From Flavobacterium subsaxonicum WB 4.1-42 = DSM 21790 (GTDB taxonomy: Bacteria > Bacteroidota > Bacteroidia > Flavobacteriales > Flavobacteriaceae), in contig NZ_KE383909.1 of assembly GCF_000422725.1 (NCBI RefSeq), forward strand, positions 1 through 64,000: a stretch of 64,000 bases of DNA. The letters run 5' to 3'. The notes under the pieces are model-generated. The model had not been told where the DNA came from. It saw only the letters and a list, made by a program, of their open reading frames with translations, and searched no databases. Numbering within the stretch: position 1 is the first letter of the stretch; the number at the start of each line of letters is the position of its first letter. Position numbers and translations under genes: made by a program. Shown here in pieces: positions 45,314-54,792 of this stretch.

Positions 45314-45347
45314 GAAAACACCCACGCTACCGGCGTGGGTGTTTTTG
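45314..45347 (+). terminator. Rho-independent terminator
   Basis: AACACCCACGC/GCGTGGGTGTT stem followed by T-rich run; ends the 89-aa gene. Confidence 0.85.
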
Positions 45348-45363
45348 TTTTATGCTAAGATGT

Positions 45364-45396
45364 GAAACAAAAATGCCCCGCAATCGCGAGGCATTA
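45364..45396 (-). terminator. Terminator of clpB
   Basis: AATGCC-CGC/GCG-GGCATT stem (one mismatch), T-rich on the minus strand; just after the clpB stop at 45420. Confidence 0.65.
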
Positions 45397-45419
45397 GTTA
45401 TTTATACGGCAGCTGTTAT

Positions 45420-48026
45420 TCAGTTGCTTACCAGGTCAGTCTGGTTGCGGAAAACAAGATTGCCATCAAAACTATCCAGCAGTATAATACTATCTGTGGT
45501 AACTTTACCGCTTAGTATCTGTTTAGAAAGCTCGTTCATAACCTCTTTCTGGATAACACGTTTTACAGGGCGTGCACCAAAATCAGGGTCGTAGCCTTTT
45601 TTAGCCAGGTAATCAATAGCTTCGGGCGTGGCATCCAGCGTAATGTTTTGCTGTGCCAACAGCCTGGTGACCGATTTTACCTGTAACCCAACAATCTCTC
45701 TAATATTATCTGCGCTAAGCGGCGTAAACATTACAATATCATCAATACGGTTAATAAACTCAGGGCGAACCGTTTGCTTAAGCAATCCTAAAACTTCTAC
45801 TTTGGCAGCCTCAATAGCCGCTTCTATATTGCCCTTAAGGTTTTCGAATTTTTCCTGTATAATACTGCTGCCCATGTTACTGGTCATTATTATAATGGTG
45901 TTCTTAAAGTCGGCAACACGGCCTTTGTTGTCGGTAAGGCGGCCTTCGTCAAGCACTTGCAGCAAGATGTTGAAGGTGTCAGGGTGCGCTTTCTCAATTT
46001 CGTCTAACAGCACCACACTGTATGGTTTTCTACGTACGGCTTCGGTAAGCTGGCCACCCTCATCATAACCCACGTATCCCGGAGGCGCACCCACAAGGCG
46101 ACTCACGCTGTGGCGTTCCTGGTATTCGCTCATATCTATACGGGTCATGGCATTTTCATCGTCAAACAGGTAGGAAGCGAGGGCTTTCGCAAGTTCGGTT
46201 TTACCCACACCTGTTGTACCAAGAAACAGGAACGACCCAATAGGTTTCTTTTGGTCCTGCAATCCGGCACGGCTGCGGCGCACGGCATCGCTAACGGCCT
46301 CAATGGCTTCTTCCTGACCCACAACACGTTTGTGCAGTTCGTCTTCCAGCCTTAGTAGTTTTTCGCGTTCGCCCTGTAGCATTTTGGTAACCGGTATACC
46401 GGTCCATTTTGCAACCACTTCGGCAATATCGTCGCGCGTAACCTCTTCTTTAATAAGGCTTTTGCCATTTTGATTTTCATGAAGCTGGCCCTGCATGGCA
46501 TCAAGTTTTTCCTGTGCCTGCTTAATTTTGCCGTAGCGTAATTCAGCTACTTTACCATAATCGCCATCGCGCTCAGCACGCTCGGCATCAATCTTATAGT
46601 TCTCAATTTCTGTCTTAATAGCCTGAATGCCATCAACCACATCTTTCTCGCTTTTCCAGCGGGCATAGATCTCGTTACGCTCTTCTTTTTGGTTGGCAAG
46701 CTCCATACCTAACGATTTTAGTTTGCTCTCATCGTTCTCGCGTTTAATGGCTTCAATCTCAATTTCAAGCTGCATAATCCTTCTGTCTAAAACATCCAGC
46801 TCTTCGGGCTTAGAGTTTATCTCCATCCTTATTTTAGAAGCGGCCTCATCCATAAGGTCGATAGCTTTGTCCGGAAGAAAACGGTTGGTAATATAGCGTT
46901 GCGACAGCTCTACCGCAGCTATAATAGCATCGTCTTTAATACGCACTTGGTGGTGGGTCTCGTATTTTTCTTTAATACCACGAAGTATTGATATTGCGCT
47001 TTCGGTATCGGGCTCGTCTACCATAACTTTTTGGAAACGACGCTCTAAGGCTTTATCTTTCTCGAAATATTTTTGGTACTCATCTAAAGTAGTGGCGCCT
47101 ATAGCACGCAGCTCTCCACGAGCAAGCGCAGGTTTTAAAATGTTGGCGGCATCCATAGCGCCATCGCCACCACCGGCCCCCACAAGGGTGTGTATCTCGT
47201 CTATAAAGAGCACAATGTCGCCTTCCGCAGAGGTAACCTCTTTTACAACCGATTTTAATCGCTCTTCAAACTCACCTTTATACTTGGCACCCGCAATAAG
47301 GGCGCCCATATCTAACGAGTATACTACTTTATTTTTTAGGTTCTCCGGCACATCTCCCTGAATAATGCGGTGTGCCAAACCCTCGGCAATAGCGGTTTTA
47401 CCAACTCCGGGCTCGCCCACAAGCATAGGGTTGTTTTTGGTACGGCGGCTAAGTATTTGCAACACGCGCCTAATTTCTTCGTCGCGGCCAATAACCGGGT
47501 CCAGCTTGCCGTCGTTAGCCAGCTTGTTAAGGTTTTTGGCGTATTTGTTAAGCGAGTTATAGGTTTCTTCGGCACTGGCCGATGTTACCCTTTCGCCCTT
47601 ACGCATCTCGTCTATAGCGGCGCGAAGGCCTTTTTCGGTAACGCCCTGGTCTTTTAAAATCTGGGCTACCTTGCTTTTAGAGGCAAAAATGGCAAGCAGT
47701 AAATGCTCTATGCTTACAAATTCGTCGTTCATTTTTCGGGCAATATTAGATGCCTCTGTAAGCGATGTGCTTGCATCGCGCGATATACCCATTTCGCCAC
47801 CCTGCACTTTAGGGAAGCTTTGTATGATGCTGTCTAATATCTGCCCAAAAAGCTGCAGGTTTACGTTAAGTTTTTTGAGTAGAAAAGGGGTAACATTTTC
47901 GTCGACCTCCAGTATAGCTTTTACAATATGCTCGTTTTCTATTTGCTGTTGGCCTAAGCCCTGGGCTATCTGCTGTGCCCTTTGTATGGCTTCCTGAGAT
48001 TTTATAGTAAAATTGGCAAAGTTCAT
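45420..48026 (-). CDS. clpB: ATP-dependent chaperone ClpB
   Basis: Hsp100 disaggregase that resolubilises aggregated proteins with DnaK. 868 aa, full length. N-terminal ClpN repeats (1-150), NBD1 with GEPGVGKT (about 207-214), the coiled-coil M domain (about 410-530), NBD2 with GTTGVGKTE (about 605-613) and the C-terminal D2 domain. The ATG at 48026 gives [15 protein letters not shown], the family N-terminus. No sigma-32-type element was recognised upstream. Confidence 0.97.
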   Translation of the reverse strand: MNFANFTIKSQEAIQRAQQIAQGLGQQQIENEHIVKAILEVDENVTPFLLKKLNVNLQLFGQILDSIIQSFPKVQGGEMGISRDASTSLTEASNIARKMNDEFVSIEHLLLAIFASKSKVAQILKDQGVTEKGLRAAIDEMRKGERVTSASAEETYNSLNKYAKNLNKLANDGKLDPVIGRDEEIRRVLQILSRRTKNNPMLVGEPGVGKTAIAEGLAHRIIQGDVPENLKNKVVYSLDMGALIAGAKYKGEFEERLKSVVKEVTSAEGDIVLFIDEIHTLVGAGGGDGAMDAANILKPALARGELRAIGATTLDEYQKYFEKDKALERRFQKVMVDEPDTESAISILRGIKEKYETHHQVRIKDDAIIAAVELSQRYITNRFLPDKAIDLMDEAASKIRMEINSKPEELDVLDRRIMQLEIEIEAIKRENDESKLKSLGMELANQKEERNEIYARWKSEKDVVDGIQAIKTEIENYKIDAERAERDGDYGKVAELRYGKIKQAQEKLDAMQGQLHENQNGKSLIKEEVTRDDIAEVVAKWTGIPVTKMLQGEREKLLRLEDELHKRVVGQEEAIEAVSDAVRRSRAGLQDQKKPIGSFLFLGTTGVGKTELAKALASYLFDDENAMTRIDMSEYQERHSVSRLVGAPPGYVGYDEGGQLTEAVRRKPYSVVLLDEIEKAHPDTFNILLQVLDEGRLTDNKGRVADFKNTIIIMTSNMGSSIIQEKFENLKGNIEAAIEAAKVEVLGLLKQTVRPEFINRIDDIVMFTPLSADNIREIVGLQVKSVTRLLAQQNITLDATPEAIDYLAKKGYDPDFGARPVKRVIQKEVMNELSKQILSGKVTTDSIILLDSFDGNLVFRNQTDLVSN

Positions 48027-48154
48027 ATCTTAAATTGTTTAATTTTGAAGAGTAATAGTCAATTTATATTCCAATAAGTAAAATCCGACAAAATGACCGA
48101 TTTTGATTGAAATAACTCAATTAGAACCGACAAATTGTCTTAAAGTATGTCAAT

Positions 48155-48547
48155 ATGAGCCTTTTCAACAATATATTTGGTAGTTCTGATAGTAAAGATA
48201 CTGCATCTAAAGCGATAGTGTGGAATGATTTAACAGATTTAAAACAGTTGGATACTATTGCTACAGAGTCGGCGGAAACACCCGTTATTATCTTTAAACA
48301 CAGCACGCGCTGCTCTGTTAGCCGTATGGCTTTAAAGAATTTTGAAAGGGAATATGCTATTGATACCGATACTGCAAAGCCATATTTTCTTGACCTGATA
48401 GAGCATAGGGATGTTTCTAACGAAATTGCCTCCCGCTTTGGTGTAGTACACCAATCGCCGCAAATTATCCTTATCAAAAATGGCGAAGCGGTGTACACCA
48501 CATCGCACAGCGATATTGATGCCGCTCATGTTAAGGGGAAAGTGTAG
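48155..48547 (+). CDS. ytxJ: YtxJ-type bacillithiol-system redox protein
   Basis: A 130-aa monothiol thioredoxin-like protein. KHSTRCSVSRMA holds the single active Cys53 and HQSPQ lies downstream, both diagnostic for the YtxJ/BrxC group that works with bacillithiol. It implies the organism makes or uses bacillithiol. Divergent from clpB. Confidence 0.85.
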   Translation: MSLFNNIFGSSDSKDTASKAIVWNDLTDLKQLDTIATESAETPVIIFKHSTRCSVSRMALKNFEREYAIDTDTAKPYFLDLIEHRDVSNEIASRFGVVHQSPQIILIKNGEAVYTTSHSDIDAAHVKGKV

Positions 48548-48554
48548 CAGTTAA

Positions 48555-49586
48555 TTACTTGTTATCCAGATAATCTGCAACTACATCTTTTAAAGTGCTA
48601 TAGCGTTTTAATATGTGGCCTTTATCATTTATTATAAGGTAAGTAGGATACGCGGTTATCCCTAAATTTTCTGTGGGGATATTTTTTTCAGGATATATTT
48701 GTTTGTAATTTTTCCAATTGTAGTTATGCTTTTTTAAGTAGTTACTCCATTTATCGTACGATTCATCTCTGGATATACCAACAACTTCGATATTATGACT
48801 TTTAAAATTGTTAAGCCTTTGGTTTATAATTTTATGATCGGCAACACACTGTGGGCAGTTCACGAACCAAAAATCGATAAGGTATAATTTACTGCTGCTG
48901 TTATCCGGTTTTTTAGCCATCCCCTTAGTATCCATAAGATTGTAATCGGAAAGTTTAAATTTCTTTGGGGTAAGCCAATTTTGCAACGACCCATAGTCTG
49001 ACATATAACCGTATTTTATACTGTCGTTCTGGTTTTTAATCTTATGCTCTAAAATCTTCAATTTGTCAATATTATTTTGATGGTAAATCATATAATTAGC
49101 TGATACTACGTTAGAAAAGCAGTCATCAAAATGGGCGTCTATTTTATCTAACAGGTATTTATCCCGCTTCAGGCTATCCTTGCATTTATCAAATGCATCA
49201 AGTTGCTTAAAAAAAGAGGCAAACTCATAATAAACAGGTGCATTGTATACAGTGTCTATTACAACTTCTTTATTAGCAAGGTGTAGCTTTACTTTCGGGT
49301 TGCCGTTATCCAGCCAAAACTCGTTCGAATAATGTTTTCCGTTGGCATAAAAGGCAATTAGGTAAATGTGCGGCACTTTTTTACTGAAGGTAGCCACTAC
49401 CTTTTCTGTGGCTTTAAAACTGTGCCAGTGTATGCACTCCTTTTCGGTTACAACAATGCTGTCCGGCTTAACATCAGCGGTATAATTTATGGTAATAACT
49501 GTTTTATTTTTATCTACAGGATCAGTATTTTCTTTCTTGCAGGAAAATAAGACTATAGCTAAAAGCAAGAGTGTAATTTTGTTCAT
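48555..49586 (-). CDS. TlpA/ResA-like thioredoxin-fold lipoprotein
   Basis: A 343-aa protein with lipobox LFSC (Cys16), so membrane anchored and periplasmic-facing. After a region of about 220 aa of unknown fold (DUF4369-like by layout) comes a thioredoxin domain with active site CPQC (244-247) and a cis-Pro in AYPTYLI. Probably reduces extracytoplasmic disulfides. Cis-Pro and CxxC are intact. Confidence 0.8.
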   Translation of the reverse strand: MNKITLLLLAIVLFSCKKENTDPVDKNKTVITINYTADVKPDSIVVTEKECIHWHSFKATEKVVATFSKKVPHIYLIAFYANGKHYSNEFWLDNGNPKVKLHLANKEVVIDTVYNAPVYYEFASFFKQLDAFDKCKDSLKRDKYLLDKIDAHFDDCFSNVVSANYMIYHQNNIDKLKILEHKIKNQNDSIKYGYMSDYGSLQNWLTPKKFKLSDYNLMDTKGMAKKPDNSSSKLYLIDFWFVNCPQCVADHKIINQRLNNFKSHNIEVVGISRDESYDKWSNYLKKHNYNWKNYKQIYPEKNIPTENLGITAYPTYLIINDKGHILKRYSTLKDVVADYLDNK

Positions 49587-49675
49587 AAAAACAAGATAGT
49601 TAGGTGGTTATAAATACAACGCTGCTGTAAATATAAAAGTATGTAATCCTATCTTATAAGTATGATGCAGAGGGC

Positions 49676-50344
49676 TTAATCTACCAGAATATTTTCCGGC
49701 CTTATCTCGTCCTCATTCAGGCCCAGGTCGGTAATAAGCAGCAACGCAATTACCTTCTCAATTTCTTTAGTATTTACCGTTGCTTTGCGCCTTGATTGCA
49801 GGTAGTGCTGGCGTGTCATTTTTTCGGCAACCTGTCCAACGGTGTCCCGGTCGAAATAACGCGCCGTTTTTTTAGAAGCCCATAGCCCTATGTAGGATAA
49901 AATTAACGGATAGGCAAACCTGAATTTAAAGAACACCCCAACTAACGATATTACAAGGGCTAAAAACAATACAGCCAACAGCCAGCCCGGTGGCTGTAGC
50001 AAATTGAGCTGCATGCCCAATTTTTGATCCAGTTGCTTAATGTGCCTGCGCCTGTTTTGTGTAGTAAAAAGTTGTTCTAATTGCGTGCCCGGTGTAATGG
50101 TAGCAGCATCTACAGCAAGTATAGCGGCAATGGCATCGCGCAACTTGTAAAAGGCTTGCTGGGTGGTGCAATTCTCTTCCTGCGGCGCGGGAATTTTACG
50201 TGCCACACACTCACAAAACTGCTTAATGGTAAGGCCTATAGGCAAATCCTGAGGCTGTAATTTTACACCAAAAGATTTTTCTACACCAATAAAGAAATCA
50301 TGTAAATCGTAAGGATCAATTCCTATAGATCGCTGCGGGCTCAT
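49676..50344 (-). CDS. Hypothetical protein, two TM segments, ACP-like N-terminal part
   Basis: A 222-aa protein. Residues 9-48 (DPYDLHDFFIGVEKSFGVKL, quoted in part) look like a DUF1493/acyl-carrier-like helical region but without the DSL phosphopantetheine serine; two TM segments lie at about 122-140 and 145-160. The C-terminal half (NTKEIEKVIALLLITDLGL) looks like a second copy of the ACP-like fold. Function unknown. Confidence 0.5.
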   Translation of the reverse strand: MSPQRSIGIDPYDLHDFFIGVEKSFGVKLQPQDLPIGLTIKQFCECVARKIPAPQEENCTTQQAFYKLRDAIAAILAVDAATITPGTQLEQLFTTQNRRRHIKQLDQKLGMQLNLLQPPGWLLAVLFLALVISLVGVFFKFRFAYPLILSYIGLWASKKTARYFDRDTVGQVAEKMTRQHYLQSRRKATVNTKEIEKVIALLLITDLGLNEDEIRPENILVD

Positions 50345-50363
50345 AAACTTTTTTTAGGGGCTG

Positions 50364-50371
50364 CAAACTTA
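50364..50371 (-). promoter_or_regulatory. Putative -7 element of the 222-aa gene
   Basis: Minus-strand TAAGTTTG; leader about 16 nt to ATG 50344. No clear -33. Confidence 0.4.
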
Positions 50372-50471
50372 CTTGTTTTTGCCCTGTTTTAAGCAGGCAT
50401 TGTTATTTTGTTAACAATTTTATAAGCGTCTTTATTTCAGTAATTTAATGTGTAGAATTTTGAGTGAATAG

Positions 50472-51752
50472 TTACAGCGCCTTCTCCATCTTAGTTACAA
50501 TCTCATCTAAACAAAGATTGTTGATGCTTCCCTCGTGGGTGTGTTTAGTGGCCTTTGGCGATGTAAACGTACCGTTATCTACCTGTTCGCCCACAATTTT
50601 ATAAGCATCTCTAAAAGGTACGCCTGCGGTAACCAATTCGTTTAGCGAATCGACCGTAAACAGGTAATCGTATTTTTTATCGTCGAGTATGTTTTCGTTG
50701 ACTTTAATTTCTTTGATAGAATAATGCGCCATCTCTAAGCACGATTTTAGTGTTTGAAGCGCGGGGAATAACCCCTCTTTTAGTAACTGAAATTCCCTGT
50801 GGTAACCGCTTGGCAGGTTGTTTGTTATAAGAGTAAGCTCATATGGCAGTGCCTGTATTTTGTTGCATTTGCCACGTATCAGCTCAAAAATATCAGGGTT
50901 TTTTTTATGCGGCATAATGCTGCTGCCTGTAGTTAAATGCTGCGGCAGGCTTATAAAATTGAAATTTTGGCTCAGGTACAGGCAAATATCCATAGATAAT
51001 TTAGAGAGCGTACCCGCCACCGATGCCATGGCAAAAGCAGTGGTTTTCTCAACCTTACCGCGGCTCATTTGCGCAGCAACCGAATTGTATTTTAACGTTG
51101 CAAAGCCCATTTCCTGCGTTGTAAACGTCCTGTCGATAGGGAAGGAGCTGCCATAACCCGCCGCCGATCCTAACGGGTTCTGGTCGGCTACAGTTAATGC
51201 TGCGTTTAGCATGGTTATGTCGTCTATCAAAGTCTCGGCATACGCCGAAAACCACATGCCAAAAGATGATGGCATAGCCACCTGAAAATGCGTGTAGCCC
51301 GGTAACAATATGTTTTGGTATTGGTTGCTCAGGTTTATAAGCAGGTCAAATAATTCTTTAACCTGGTTTTTAATGGTCTGGATTTCGGCCTTTAAATACA
51401 AATGCACATCGGTAAGTACCTGGTCGTTACGCGAACGTGCCACATGTATTTTTTTACCGGTATCGCCAAGTTTTTCTATAAGCAGGTATTCTACCTTGCT
51501 GTGCACATCTTCAAAACTGTCTTCTATAGTAAAATTGCCCTCCTTAATAATTGCAAGGATATCTTGTAAGGCAGCCACCAAGTCGTTTGTTTCCTGTGGG
51601 GTAAGCAAGGCGGTTTTGCCCAGCATTTTAGCATGGGCTATAGAGCCAATAACATCGTACTCGGCTAATACTAAGTCGAGTTCGCGGTCGTTGCCCACAG
51701 TAAATAGGTCGGTTTTTTTATCGGTAGGTATGCCTTTTTCCCAGAGTTTCAT
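50472..51752 (-). CDS. argH: Argininosuccinate lyase
   Basis: Last step of arginine synthesis: argininosuccinate to arginine plus fumarate. 426 aa. The signature GSSIMPHKKNPD with the catalytic Ser is present, as are VHSKVEYLL and SRNDQV. Last gene of the arginine operon; 78 bp of partly repetitive sequence separates it from argE. Confidence 0.97.
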   Translation of the reverse strand: MKLWEKGIPTDKKTDLFTVGNDRELDLVLAEYDVIGSIAHAKMLGKTALLTPQETNDLVAALQDILAIIKEGNFTIEDSFEDVHSKVEYLLIEKLGDTGKKIHVARSRNDQVLTDVHLYLKAEIQTIKNQVKELFDLLINLSNQYQNILLPGYTHFQVAMPSSFGMWFSAYAETLIDDITMLNAALTVADQNPLGSAAGYGSSFPIDRTFTTQEMGFATLKYNSVAAQMSRGKVEKTTAFAMASVAGTLSKLSMDICLYLSQNFNFISLPQHLTTGSSIMPHKKNPDIFELIRGKCNKIQALPYELTLITNNLPSGYHREFQLLKEGLFPALQTLKSCLEMAHYSIKEIKVNENILDDKKYDYLFTVDSLNELVTAGVPFRDAYKIVGEQVDNGTFTSPKATKHTHEGSINNLCLDEIVTKMEKAL

Positions 51753-51769
51753 TGGTTGTAATTATTTGT

Positions 51770-51808
51770 TTTTGCCACGAATTACACTAATTCCACCAAT
51801 TAGATAGT
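51770..51808. repeat. Short intergenic repeat fragment before argH
   Basis: TTGCCACGAATTACACTAATT followed by CCACCAATTAG. Resembles the common Bacteroidota intergenic GCCACGAATTACACGAATT element. Confidence 0.5.
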
Positions 51809-51830
51809 GTTTATGTGTATACCGTGCAAA

Positions 51831-52952
51831 TTATTCAGGTTGAGATGCGGCAGCTTGTGCCGGTATAGTATCTTGTTTAAGGAATTTAGAAAGTATTTTA
51901 ATATACAATTCTACTCCCTCTTCAATTTCATTAATGTAAATAAATTCGTCGGCGCTGTGCGACCTTGGCGAATAGCCTGGGCCAAGCTTAAGCGACTGGC
52001 AACTTAAAACCGATTGGTCGCTTAATGTGGGCGACCCGTAGGTTGTCCTTCCCAGTTCTATACCCGCAAGTACCAAATCGTGGCCTTTAGGTATTGATGA
52101 TGAGTTAAGGTGCAGCGAGCGCGGTGTTACCTTTGCTTTACTGCCTATTTCTTTTCGGATAATTTCAAGCACTTCTATATTAGTGTAGCAATCGTTTACA
52201 CGAACATCTACCACCAAATTACAGTCAGACGGTACTACGTTGTGCTGCTTGCCGGCGTTAATGCCTGTAACCGTCATTTTCATTGGCCCCAAAACATCGG
52301 AAACTTTTTCGAACCTAAAATCCCTGAACCACTCTATAACCGGTATGGCATTGTAAATAGATACATTATCGTTAGGGTGGGCGGCATGGCCGGGTGTACC
52401 CTCCACAAGCACATCTAAAACCAGCAGGCCTTTTTCGGCAATAGCCAGTTGCATTTCGGTAGGTTCGCCCACAATGGCGCAATCCAGTTCGGGCAGGTGT
52501 TTAAGCACGCTGTTAAGCCCGTTTGGCCCGCTGCTTTCTTCCTCGGCCGATGCCACAACCACAAGGTTGTACGGCAGGTTTTCGGCTTCATAAAAATAGG
52601 CAAAGGCAGCCAGTAAAGACACCAGGCATCCGCCGGCATCGTTACTGCCAAGGCCAAACAATTTGCCGTCTTTCTCTAAAGGTTCTAACGGGTTAAGCGT
52701 GTAGCCCAAATTGGGTTTAACCGTGTCGTGGTGCGAATTTAGCAGCAGGGTAGGCCTGCCATTCTGTTTATATTTATTAAACGCCCAAATGTTATTGTTT
52801 TCGCGTTCAAACGGTATGTTATTGTTGTTAAACCAGGCTTCTATAAGCAGTGCGGTACCCTCTTCTTCACTCGAAAAAGACTGCGTTGCAATAAGCCGTT
52901 TTAATAATTGTATTGCCTCTTGTGTTAAGGTATGTATAGATTTGCCACTCAT
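51831..52952 (-). CDS. argE: M20 deacylase of the arginine pathway (ArgE-like)
   Basis: Hydrolyses the N-acyl group from the pathway intermediate. 373 aa. Metal and catalytic motifs: H74-H75-D76 in LLNSHHDTVKP, D105 in LGSNDAGGC, E137/E138 in SAEEES. In Bacteroidota it acts on N-acyl-citrulline rather than on N-acetylornithine; the substrate here (N-succinyl- or N-acetylcitrulline) is inferred from the neighbouring carbamoyltransferase. 15 bp after argB. Confidence 0.9.
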   Translation of the reverse strand: MSGKSIHTLTQEAIQLLKRLIATQSFSSEEEGTALLIEAWFNNNNIPFERENNNIWAFNKYKQNGRPTLLLNSHHDTVKPNLGYTLNPLEPLEKDGKLFGLGSNDAGGCLVSLLAAFAYFYEAENLPYNLVVVASAEEESSGPNGLNSVLKHLPELDCAIVGEPTEMQLAIAEKGLLVLDVLVEGTPGHAAHPNDNVSIYNAIPVIEWFRDFRFEKVSDVLGPMKMTVTGINAGKQHNVVPSDCNLVVDVRVNDCYTNIEVLEIIRKEIGSKAKVTPRSLHLNSSSIPKGHDLVLAGIELGRTTYGSPTLSDQSVLSCQSLKLGPGYSPRSHSADEFIYINEIEEGVELYIKILSKFLKQDTIPAQAAASQPE

Positions 52953-52967
52953 GCACTTGTTTTTTGG

Positions 52968-53753
52968 TTAGGCCGTTACCAGCGTAAAAATGCTGTTGTT
53001 TTTTTTCAGCATTTCGGGGCTTCCTATGCCAATTTTAGAAACCCCCTGCTGCAGGGCATTAAAGCAGTTTTCCAGCTTGGGCAGCATGCCGGAGTGGATA
53101 ACTTTTTGCTCGCGCAGTTGTTGGTAGGCTTCAAAAGTAAGGTTTTTTATAACAGATTCCTCATCTTCGGCATCCATCAGCACACCTTTTTTCTCAAAAC
53201 AATACAGCAGGTTCACATCAAAATAGTTGCTGCAGGCCACGGCAAGAGTGCTTGCAATAGTATCGGCATTGGTATTAAGCAGCTGGCCAGCACCATCGTG
53301 CGTTATGGCGCAAAATACCGGTACCACGTTTTGAAGCAGTAACACCTGAATCAGCGCTGCATTAACGGCAACCACATCGCCAACAAAGCCAAAATCAACG
53401 GCGGCATTTTTTCTTTTTTCAGATAGTATAAGGTTACCATCGGCACCGGTAAAGCCCATAGCGTTGTTTTGTAAAGCCTGTAGCTGCGCGGTAATATCTT
53501 TATTAATAAGCCCGGCATACGTCATAACCGCAACATCAAGCATGGGCTTATCGGTAATGCGGCGGCCTTCATGAAAAACGGCTGCAATACCAAGGCCCTC
53601 GGCAGTTTTGGTGGCAATTTTACCACCGCCGTGTACCAGTATCTTATAGCCTTCTATAGCGGCAAAATCTGAGAGGAATGCCTTTAAAGCTGACTCGTTA
53701 TCTATTACATTGCCGCCAATTTTTACAATTGTAAGCTGGGGTTTATTTTCCAT
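52968..53753 (-). CDS. argB: N-acylglutamate kinase (acetylglutamate kinase type)
   Basis: Phosphorylates N-acylglutamate. 261 aa. KIGGNVI at the start, HGGGK, and the C-terminal GTG-like region NTNADTIASTLA show an amino acid kinase fold. Overlaps the argF' stop by 11 bp. Because the operon may use succinyl intermediates, acyl specificity is not certain. Confidence 0.93.
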   Translation of the reverse strand: MENKPQLTIVKIGGNVIDNESALKAFLSDFAAIEGYKILVHGGGKIATKTAEGLGIAAVFHEGRRITDKPMLDVAVMTYAGLINKDITAQLQALQNNAMGFTGADGNLILSEKRKNAAVDFGFVGDVVAVNAALIQVLLLQNVVPVFCAITHDGAGQLLNTNADTIASTLAVACSNYFDVNLLYCFEKKGVLMDAEDEESVIKNLTFEAYQQLREQKVIHSGMLPKLENCFNALQQGVSKIGIGSPEMLKKNNSIFTLVTA

Positions 53754-54693
53754 CTTCCAGAATTTTTGTCAGTATAGCCTGTGCGGCATACGTACGGTTA
53801 TTGGCCTGCGGAATAACAATCGATGCACCGCTATCGAGCACAGCATCAGTCACAATCATGTTACGGCGAACGGGCAGGCAGTGCATAAATTTACCATTGC
53901 TGGTAAGCGCCATCTTTTCGGTTGTAACCGTCCACGACGGGTCTTTACTTGTAATCTGGCCATAATCTATATAGCTGCTCCAGTTTTTTGCATAAATAAA
54001 ATCGGCATCTTTAAACGCCTCGTCCTGGTTGTGTGTAATGGTAACACCGGCTGTAAATTCGGGGTTAAGTTCATAACCTTCCGGGTGGGTAATTACAAAA
54101 TCAACATTAGCCTTTTTCATCACCTTTACAAAAGAGTTGGGTACCGCATGGGGCAATGCCTTGGGGTGCGGCGCCCAGGTAAGCACCACTTTTGGGCGGG
54201 CAACCGTTTTATATTCTTCAACCGTAAGAGCATCGGCAACAGCCTGTAACGGGTGTTCGGTAGAGCCTTCAAGGCTTATAACCGGTACCGATGCATATTT
54301 TTTAAAAGCATTTATAACCTGCTCTTCTTCGTCTTTTTCTTTATCGGTAAGGGTAGGAAAGCTACGCACGGCAATAATATCGCAGTATTGCGAAACCACC
54401 TGTGCTGCCTCCTTAATATGTTCGGCTTTGTTGCCATCCATAACCACACCGTCTTCAAATTCCAGCAGCCAGCCCTCGGTATTAAGGTTCATTACAATAG
54501 CGTGCATGCCTAAATTAAGCGCCGCTTTTTGTGTGCTGAGCCTTGTTCTTAAACTCGGGTTAAAAAACAACAGGCCAAGGGTTTTGTTTTTGCCCAAACC
54601 GGCATTAGCAAAAGGTTCTGCTTTAATGGCTTTGGCTAACGATACCAGTTCGTTAAGATCTTGAATATCATCTACGGAAGTGAAGTTTTTCAT
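53743..54693 (-). CDS. argF': N-acylornithine carbamoyltransferase (N-succinylornithine type likely)
   Basis: Transfers carbamoyl from carbamoyl phosphate to N-acylornithine, as in B. fragilis and Xanthomonas. 316 aa. FNPSLRTRLSTQ is the carbamoyl-phosphate motif, HCLPVRR the ornithine-binding motif. The residue that separates succinyl from acetyl specificity (Pro90 in Bacteroides, Glu92 in Xanthomonas) is Ala90 in MDGNKAEHI, and mutation of Glu92 to Ala is reported to shift the Xanthomonas enzyme to N-succinylornithine (from memory). Overlaps argB by 11 bp. Confidence 0.92.
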   Translation of the reverse strand: MKNFTSVDDIQDLNELVSLAKAIKAEPFANAGLGKNKTLGLLFFNPSLRTRLSTQKAALNLGMHAIVMNLNTEGWLLEFEDGVVMDGNKAEHIKEAAQVVSQYCDIIAVRSFPTLTDKEKDEEEQVINAFKKYASVPVISLEGSTEHPLQAVADALTVEEYKTVARPKVVLTWAPHPKALPHAVPNSFVKVMKKANVDFVITHPEGYELNPEFTAGVTITHNQDEAFKDADFIYAKNWSSYIDYGQITSKDPSWTVTTEKMALTSNGKFMHCLPVRRNMIVTDAVLDSGASIVIPQANNRTYAAQAILTKILEDGK

Positions 54694-54710
54694 TTCTTTT
54701 AGTTGTTACT

Positions 54711-54785
54711 AACCTGTGATATTTAATATTACAGGTTTATTATAAATTATATTTTATACCTACAAGGTTTTAAAAACCTTGCAGG
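54711..54785. repeat. Two intergenic hairpins between argD and argF'
   Basis: AACCTGTGATAT/ATATTACAGGTT (54711-54737) and CCTACAAGGTTTT/AAAACCTTGCAGG (54759-54785). The second belongs to the same family as the hairpin before argD. Confidence 0.7.
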
Positions 54786-54792
54786 AAACTAA

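Noticed and set aside
48121..48501. 126-aa minus-strand ORF over ytxJ
   Set aside because: Antisense to a clear family member, no domain or start support.
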